Shown: in pieces, positions 58,724 to 64,000 of the stretch
How the letters are laid out: the number at the start of each line of letters is the position of its first letter
How positions within the stretch are numbered: the first letter of the stretch is position 1
Source of the DNA: Halopenitus sp041821145
Lineage (GTDB): Archaea; Halobacteriota; Halobacteria; Halobacteriales; Haloferacaceae
DNA length: 64,000 nucleotides
Direction: 5' to 3'
NCBI RefSeq assembly: GCF_041821145.1
Contig: NZ_JBGUBC010000005.1
Span: 1-64,000 of the forward strand
Position numbers and translations under genes: made by a program
The notes under the pieces: model-generated
Told to the model about the DNA's origin: nothing
Seen by the model: the letters and a program-made list of their open reading frames with translations, nothing else
The model's database searches: none

Positions 58724-60130
58724 TCATAGGTATGGGTTGTCCCCGTTCTCGTTCCGCCTCCGGTAATCCTCCTCGATCTGGTCGAAGAATTCCTCGTCGT
58801 CGTACGCGTCGGGGATGTCGAGATTGTTTGGCCTGTTGTCTTCGGTCCACTGGAGCTGGTTCCACTCGGACTGTCGGATCGGAACGAGTTCGTGTTGGGG
58901 GTCCCAGTCGTCACCGCTCTCGTGGACGGACATCGCCTTCCAATCGTACGGGGAGTGCCCGTCACTGTACGCCACGGACAGGTACTCCTCCGGCGTGGCG
59001 AATCTGGTTTCGAGGTCGCTGAATTTCGACTGGTCGAGTTCGGGGTTGAGGACCGTGAGGGTTCGAACCCACATCATCCGTTCCGGGGTTTCGGGACGCC
59101 ATCCGTGAAGCCAGTCCCAACCCTTGGCGACGGCCCAGCCTCCTTGCCAGAACGGTGGCGCAGCCTGTTCTTGCACCTGGTACGGTTCGCCGGAGTCCGG
59201 ACCGTTGTTCTGGAGATACTCGATGTTCGAGAGTGCGCCGTCGAATCCGGTGAACGGAATCGCCATGTCGTTCTCCGAGAGGACCGACGCCGCGCCCAAG
59301 CCGAGGGTGCCGTTGTTGGCGTACACGCCGTCGATGTCGTCGCCGTAATTCGAGATGAACGACGACATCACTTCACGACCATGTCGACGAGTCCACCCTC
59401 CCGAATAGATCTGGTCCAGCAGATTAATGTCGGGATACTCTTCTGCTGCCGCCAGGGCGCCCTGTTGGCGATACGATCCGATGTGCCCTTCCGGACCCAA
59501 TATCATGACGTAGTTCCCTTCTCCACCCATCTCTTCGAAGAGAACTTTGGCAGGTATCGCTCCTGCGTGGAACGTCTCTGGAATCTGATATTGGACGAAC
59601 TCCTCTCCGACTGACGATGGCAGGAGCCATTTCCCCATCGACCAGTACTCGAAGAAGGGAACGCCATTGGACACTGCCGTCTCCGCCAGCGATCGGACAC
59701 CTGAGTCGCTCGGGGCAGTCGCGGCTATGATGTCCGCACCGCTCGTGATCGCGCCTTCGATCTGCGAGATCTGCTGGCTCAACTGTCCGCCGTGGTCCTG
59801 TGCATCGGCCGTCATGCCGAAGTCCTGGGCCGCCTCCTTCATGCCGTTGAGGAAGGCTCTCCAGAGGTCGATCTCGAGGCTATCGGGAGACATGAACACT
59901 TTGTCGATCTCCCTGTCGTAGCCCTCCTCCGGAGTCGGCGTGGTGTCTCCATTGCCACCGTTGCCGTTGCCGTTGCCATTCCCGTTACCGTTGCCGTTAC
60001 CGCCGTTTCCGTTACCGCCATTGCCCGTACAGCCAGCCAGAGCACCGATCGCTGATGTTCCGACCACACCTCCGATGTTCTTTAAATACGTTCGCCGTTT
60101 GGCTTTACCAAAATACCGGTCATCCGTCAT
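58724..60130 (-). CDS. Sugar ABC transporter substrate-binding lipoprotein
   Basis: 468 aa from ATG 60130. Twin-arginine signal KRRTYLKNIGGVVGTSAIGALAGC with lipobox Cys; then a low-complexity Gly/Asn linker (about residues 31-58). The binding protein fold follows (IDKVFMSPDSLEIDLWRAFLNGMKE, PSDSGVRSLAETAVSNGVPFF), of the periplasmic-binding-protein type 1 class for ribose, inositol or similar. It delivers the ligand to the permease. Specificity is not set. Confidence 0.92.
   Translation of the reverse strand: MTDDRYFGKAKRRTYLKNIGGVVGTSAIGALAGCTGNGGNGNGGNGNGNGNGNGNGNGGNGDTTPTPEEGYDREIDKVFMSPDSLEIDLWRAFLNGMKEAAQDFGMTADAQDHGGQLSQQISQIEGAITSGADIIAATAPSDSGVRSLAETAVSNGVPFFEYWSMGKWLLPSSVGEEFVQYQIPETFHAGAIPAKVLFEEMGGEGNYVMILGPEGHIGSYRQQGALAAAEEYPDINLLDQIYSGGWTRRHGREVMSSFISNYGDDIDGVYANNGTLGLGAASVLSENDMAIPFTGFDGALSNIEYLQNNGPDSGEPYQVQEQAAPPFWQGGWAVAKGWDWLHGWRPETPERMMWVRTLTVLNPELDQSKFSDLETRFATPEEYLSVAYSDGHSPYDWKAMSVHESGDDWDPQHELVPIRQSEWNQLQWTEDNRPNNLDIPDAYDDEEFFDQIEEDYRRRNENGDNPYL
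59948..60025 (-). repeat. Low-complexity Gly/Asn-coding repeat
   Basis: Repeated six-base units of GGCAAC/GGTAAC type encode the GN-rich linker of the binding protein. The linker tethers the lipid anchor to the binding domain. Such tracts can change length by slippage. Confidence 0.8.
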
Positions 60131-60862
60131 ATGCAACGTTGGGTCCGTCGCTCTCACTTATATATCTTTTTGACGTTCCTGATTAATAATAATATAAATT
60201 GATATCAACTTAGTCACCCAATATATTGGGTTTCTCCCGCTAAAACGAGATATATGTTGTGGAATACCGCTGGTTTGTCCGTCGAATTTCTCTTGCTTCA
60301 CGAGCAAAGTAAGACGATCTCTCACCTTGGTTTGTTGGTCGTCGGGGTACCGTTGCCTCAAAAGGAGTGGTGACTTCACTGACTTCGCTGTCGTTTCAAC
60401 ACCCTTCTTATAAATCAATCTTGAACTGTCCCGTGGTAACCGGTCTAATCTGGTGATCAAGATACCCCGATATCTCGTGATAGGGCTCTCGAAACGGGCG
60501 ATCTATCAAACCATTCGACGTGCGTCTTATCGGTTTGGTATTAGCAAAAATACGTCGGCGAGCATTAGTCTGCCGACAGGCACAACCGCGCACCGGAGCG
60601 ACCACGCCGCTAGCGACGTGACGTCGGCTGCGGCTCTTCCGGTTCGAACCTCACTCATTCCGCTCGCTTCGCTCGCTCCGTTCCTTGCTTCAAACTCGCC
60701 CTTCCATACCTGTGGCTCACCGTGCGGTTCGCTACAGGTATGGGCTCGGGCGGGTTCGAACCGGACTCAGTCGTGCGCAGTGAACGCAGTGAGCGAGCAC
60801 GACTGATAGGGCCCGACCGCCCTCGCAGACACTCCTGTGACTCTCTTCGTTCGTCCCAAAAA
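60131..60862. other. Intergenic region with hairpins and a partial tRNA copy
   Basis: No gene is seen. The left part is AT-rich and holds the promoter region of the binding protein gene (minus strand). CCATACCTGT (60704-60713) and ACAGGTATGG (60734-60743) form a 10-base stem; CAGTCGTGC (60768-60776) and GCACGACTG (60797-60805) form a 9-base stem. 60741-60763 repeats the 3' end of the tRNA-Val gene. Confidence 0.6.
60741..60763 (-). repeat. 23-base copy of the tRNA-Val 3' end
   Basis: The 23 bases at 60741-60763 equal 60863-60885, the T-arm and acceptor 3' half of tRNA-Val, in direct orientation 122 bases apart. Only this part is repeated, so it is not a tRNA gene. It resembles an attachment-site half left by an integrated element. 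Confidence 0.7.
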
Positions 60863-60936
60863 TGGGCTCGGGCGGGTTCGAACCGCCGACCTCAGCCTTG
60901 TAAAGGCCGCGTCATAACCAGCTAGACCACAAGCCC
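60863..60936 (-). tRNA. tRNA-Val(TAC)
   Basis: Minus strand cloverleaf: acceptor GGGCTTG with CGAGCCC (one G-T pair), anticodon loop TTTACAA with anticodon TAC in stem CGGCC/GGCTG, T-arm GGTTCGAACCC, discriminator A. No intron. The 3' end faces the sugar transporter region. Confidence 0.95.
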
Positions 60937-60997
60937 GTACGCTTTCGATCGGTCCCGGAGCGGAAAACGGTTTCTTTCCGCGGCGCCAACCACTCAT

Positions 60998-61462
60998 GTG
61001 AACCGCCGTCTCACCGTCATCGGCCTGCTACTCGTCGCCGCCGCTCTCGGCCTGCTCGCCGTCGACCTCTGGCCCGCCGAGGCAGGCGAGTACGATCGGA
61101 CCACTGTCGAGATCGAGGATGGAGACACCGGCGAGCGGCTGGCGACCGTCGAGGTCCGAATCGCCGACACCCAGACCAAGCGCTACACCGGCCTCTCGGA
61201 GACGGAGTCGCTCGATCCGGACGAGGGCATGCTTTTCATCCACGACGAACCCGGATCGTACGCCTACGTGATGCGGAACATGTCGTTCCCGATCGACATC
61301 GTCTTCATCAACGCAGACGGCACGATCTCGACGATCCACTCCGCCGAAGCGGATTCGGACGCCCGCTACGAGGGCCAGGGCCAGTACGTCCTCGAGGTTC
61401 GATACGGTTACATGGCGGATCACGGGATCGAGACCGGCGATCGCGTGATCATCGATCGCTGA
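60998..61462 (+). CDS. DUF192-family membrane-anchored protein
   Basis: 154 aa from GTG 60998; no in-frame ATG fits. One N-terminal hydrophobic segment (about 5-23) anchors it. The rest matches DUF192: TKRYTGLSETESLDPDEGMLFIHD, YVMRNMSFPIDIVFINADGTIS and VLEVRYGYMADHGIETGDRV. Function unknown. It follows tRNA-Val divergently. Confidence 0.9.
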   Translation: MNRRLTVIGLLLVAAALGLLAVDLWPAEAGEYDRTTVEIEDGDTGERLATVEVRIADTQTKRYTGLSETESLDPDEGMLFIHDEPGSYAYVMRNMSFPIDIVFINADGTISTIHSAEADSDARYEGQGQYVLEVRYGYMADHGIETGDRVIIDR

Positions 61463-61589
61463 GGGGAACCGTAACCGTCGATCGCTGAGAGGATTCCGTG
61501 GCCGTCGATCGTCACGAACGCCTTCGATCGCCGACTTCTCGTTCCCTGAAGGGAAGTCTCTTTGCCGCGAACGCGGTAGATTCGGCCGA

Positions 61590-63554
61590 ATGAGCAGCCC
61601 CGACTGGGAGGACGACGATCCCTTCGAGGATCAGCGGGACGCGGTCGAGAATCCGATGAAACGGCTGTTCCGAGAGTACGGGTGGACCTATCGCCGCCAC
61701 GTGACCGTCGGGATCCTCGCGAGCGTCTTCGCGCGACTGCTCGATCTCCTCCCTCCGTTGATGCTCGGGATCGCCGTCGACGCCATCTTCGTCACGCCGT
61801 CCCAGCGCGAGTCGGGCGAGGTGGCCGCCTTCAGCGAGCAGATCCCGCTCGTCGTGTTGCCGGAGGCGTGGCTGCCGACCGAGCAACTCGGCCAGTTCTG
61901 GTTCACCGTCACGGTAGTGGCCGGCGCGTTCCTCCTGGGTGCGGGGTTCCACTGGCTGCGAAACTGGGGCTTCAACGCCTTTGCCCAGCACATCCAACAC
62001 GACGTGCGGACCGACACCTATGATCGGATGCAGCGGCTGAACATGACGTTTTTCGCCGACAAACAGACCGGGGAGATGATGTCGGTCCTCTCGAACGACG
62101 TCAACCGTCTCGAGCGGTTTCTCAACGACGGCATGAACTCGCTGTTCCGGCTGGCTGTGATGGTGGTCGGGATCGGCGGCATCCTCTTTTGGATCAACCC
62201 CCAACTCGCGGTGGTCGCGCTGTTTCCGGTCCCGATCATCGCCGGCTTCACCTACCTGTTCGTGAAGACGATCCAGCCGAAGTACGCCGACGTCCGTTCG
62301 ACCGTCGGGACGTTGAACTCCCGGATCGAGAACAACCTCGGTGGCATCCAGGTGATCAAGTCCGCGACGACGGAGGACTACGAGTCCGACCGCGTCGACG
62401 ACGTCTCCTTCGACTACTTCGACGCCAACTGGGACGCGATCGAGACCCGGATCAAGTTCTTCCCCGGCCTCAGGGTGATCGCCGGAATCGGCTTCGTGAT
62501 CACGTTCATCATCGGCGGACTCTGGGTGTTTCAGGGTCCGCCAGGCCCGTTTTCGGGTGACCTCTCGGTCGGGATGTTCGTCGTGTTCATCCTGTACACC
62601 CAACGATTCATCTGGCCGATGGCGCAGTTCGGACAGATCATCAATATGTACCAGCGCGCCCGTGCCTCGGCAGCACGCGTCTTCGGATTGATGGACGAGC
62701 CGGCACGGCTCGATGAGGACCCGGATGCTACGGAGCTCGTCGTCGAGGAGGGCCGCGTCGAGTACGACGATGTCACCTTCGGCTACGACGAGGAGCCGAT
62801 CATCTCCGGGATCGACTTTACGGCTGAGGGCGGCGAGACGGTCGCGCTCGTGGGGCCGACCGGGGCCGGAAAGTCGACCGTCCTCAGGCTCCTGCTTCGG
62901 ATGTACGACGTCGACGACGGCGCGATCTGGATCGATGGCCAGGACGTTCGGGACGTCACACTCTCGTCGTTGCGTCGGTCGATCGGCTACGTCGGCCAGT
63001 CGTCGTACCTGTTTTACGGGACCGTCAGGGAGAACATCACCTACGGCACCTTCGAGGCCGACGACGAGGACGTGGTCGCGGCCGCAAAGGCCGCCGAGGC
63101 TCACGGATTCATACAGAATCTCCCCGACGGCTATGACACGATGGTCGGCGAACGCGGCGTCAAGCTCTCAGGCGGCCAGCGGCAGCGGCTCACGATCGCC
63201 CGGGCCGTCCTCTCCGATCCCGATCTCCTCGTGCTCGATGAGGCGACCTCTGACGTCGACACCGAGACGGAATTGCTCATCCAGCGATCGCTGGATTCGC
63301 TCACGGCCGACCGCACCACCTTCGCGATCGCCCACCGACTCTCGACGATCAAGGACGCCGACACGATCCTCGTCTTGGAGGACGGCGAGATCGTCGAACG
63401 TGGTAGCCACGAGGAGTTGCTCGCGAACGAGGGACTGTATGCGAACCTCTGGGGCGTCCAGGCTGGCGAGATCGAGGAGCTCCCCCGTGAGTTCATCGAA
63501 CGCGCGGCTGAGCGAACCGCCACGATCGACGCCGAAAGCGATCTCGACGACTGA
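61590..63554 (+). CDS. ABC exporter, fused permease and ATPase
   Basis: 654 aa. Six membrane helices in the first ~365 residues form an MsbA-type transmembrane domain. The ATPase has Walker A GPTGAGKST (about 428-436), signature LSGGQRQRLTIARAVL, Walker B LLVLDEATSDVD and H-loop IAHRLST. It probably forms a homodimeric lipid or drug exporter. Substrate unknown. Confidence 0.93.
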   Translation: MSSPDWEDDDPFEDQRDAVENPMKRLFREYGWTYRRHVTVGILASVFARLLDLLPPLMLGIAVDAIFVTPSQRESGEVAAFSEQIPLVVLPEAWLPTEQLGQFWFTVTVVAGAFLLGAGFHWLRNWGFNAFAQHIQHDVRTDTYDRMQRLNMTFFADKQTGEMMSVLSNDVNRLERFLNDGMNSLFRLAVMVVGIGGILFWINPQLAVVALFPVPIIAGFTYLFVKTIQPKYADVRSTVGTLNSRIENNLGGIQVIKSATTEDYESDRVDDVSFDYFDANWDAIETRIKFFPGLRVIAGIGFVITFIIGGLWVFQGPPGPFSGDLSVGMFVVFILYTQRFIWPMAQFGQIINMYQRARASAARVFGLMDEPARLDEDPDATELVVEEGRVEYDDVTFGYDEEPIISGIDFTAEGGETVALVGPTGAGKSTVLRLLLRMYDVDDGAIWIDGQDVRDVTLSSLRRSIGYVGQSSYLFYGTVRENITYGTFEADDEDVVAAAKAAEAHGFIQNLPDGYDTMVGERGVKLSGGQRQRLTIARAVLSDPDLLVLDEATSDVDTETELLIQRSLDSLTADRTTFAIAHRLSTIKDADTILVLEDGEIVERGSHEELLANEGLYANLWGVQAGEIEELPREFIERAAERTATIDAESDLDD

Positions 63555-63641
63555 GACGCGGTTCGCCCTCGGAAATCGAACGAGACCTCCTCACGCCGGA
63601 CCGACCGCCGGCTATACGGTCCGTCGTCCCGGAGTGGGCAT

Positions 63642-64000
63642 ATGCACCTCTCGGAGGTCACCTGGACGGACGTCCGCGACGCCACGATCGATGCGGCGGT
63701 GATCCCGGTCGGGAGCACCGAACAGCACGGACCCCACGCACCGCTCGGGACGGACGCGCTCACCGCCGAGGCCGTCGCGGCTGCCGCCGTCGACGCTTAC
63801 GGTGAGGTCGACTCCGAAACTGCGGCCGATTCCGGAACTGCGGCCGATTCCGGAACTGCGGCCGATTCCGAGGATCCTGCCGACGGGACCCGCGGCGAGT
63901 TGCTCGTCGCACCCACGATCTCGGTCGGGATCGCCGAGGAACATCGCGCGTTCGACGGCACGCTGTGGGTAAGTCCCGACACGTTCCGTGCGTACGTCCG
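63642..64000 (+). CDS. Creatininase-family protein (partial at window edge)
   Basis: At least 119 codons, open to the window end. The start MHLSEVTWTDVRDATIDAAV and IPVGSTEQHGPHAPLGTDAL (metal-ligand region) match the creatininase family, which includes amidohydrolases such as the MftE-like and FAPy deformylases. A six-residue repeat (DSGTAA-type, three copies) inserted about residues 53-72 is unusual in the family. Substrate not set. Confidence 0.85.
   Translation, partial: MHLSEVTWTDVRDATIDAAVIPVGSTEQHGPHAPLGTDALTAEAVAAAAVDAYGEVDSETAADSGTAADSGTAADSEDPADGTRGELLVAPTISVGIAEEHRAFDGTLWVSPDTFRAYV

Noticed and set aside
59948..60025. CRISPR-like repeat array
   Set aside because: Short six-base units in frame with the binding protein; no spacers.
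60741..60763. Second tRNA-Val gene
   Set aside because: Only 23 bases match the 3' half; no anticodon arm or D-arm is present.
61512..63104. 530-codon frame antisense to the ABC exporter
   Set aside because: Shadow frame of GC-rich coding sequence; the exporter on the plus strand has complete motifs.

Overview
The window is haloarchaeal (class Halobacteria). Proteins are strongly acidic, genes sit behind archaeal TATA boxes with short or absent leaders, Tat/lipobox lipoproteins are common, and family markers include HalX response regulators, bacterio-opsin-activator-like regulators, a DUF1931 histone-fold protein, archaeal MptD and a geranylgeranyl-reductase-family enzyme. No rRNA or CRISPR array is present. 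Three tRNA genes (Phe-GAA, Pro-TGG, Val-TAC) lie in the right part.

The window divides at tRNA-Phe (49354-49427). To its left is about 49 kb of accessory DNA with lower GC, many unknown genes and many broken ones: an AAA/DUF234 ATPase remnant, a pyridoxamine-oxidase-like pseudogene, tnpB and DDE transposase scars, a truncated CPBP protease and a stop-interrupted membrane gene. To its right is GC-rich core DNA: a DExH helicase, an FAD reductase, a YgfZ-like protein, MptD, a DUF192 protein, an ABC exporter and a creatininase-family protein. A sugar ABC transporter with a cyclase-family hydrolase is inserted there beside tRNA-Val.

The most striking locus is 2916-6642: five tightly packed genes for a ubiquitin-like protein, an E2-like protein, a JAMM/JAB protease, an E1-like enzyme and a two-helix membrane protein. 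The order Ubl-E2-JAB-E1 is that of bacterial Bil (ISG15-like) antiphage operons, but here it is in an archaeon. The Ubl has no C-terminal glycine, the E1 carries an apparent C-terminal winged helix, and a membrane protein is added. A divergent TrmB-type regulator overlaps a YwgA-like gene, and a PD-(D/E)XK nuclease-like gene lies beyond. A SprT-like protease, a divergent winged-helix/unknown pair with a palindromic operator, and a CBS-HEPN fusion follow, so 0.3-10.4 kb reads as a defence island.

From 10.6 to 22 kb there are unknown genes, lipoproteins, small membrane and zinc-ribbon proteins, and two PQQ-type beta-propeller lipoproteins. At 22.6-26 kb an N6-adenine methyltransferase is coupled to an unknown partner gene. 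At 29.8-33.7 kb lies a cluster of CPBP proteases, DUF5518-like membrane proteins and an RDD protein. At 33.8-43.2 kb there is a signalling cluster: three histidine kinases, a HalX response regulator, a small HTH regulator and a bacterio-opsin-activator-like sensor-regulator. At 43.3-49 kb there are two more CPBP proteases and an ABC-2 exporter. All functions are inferred by reading the sequence; no searches were run.
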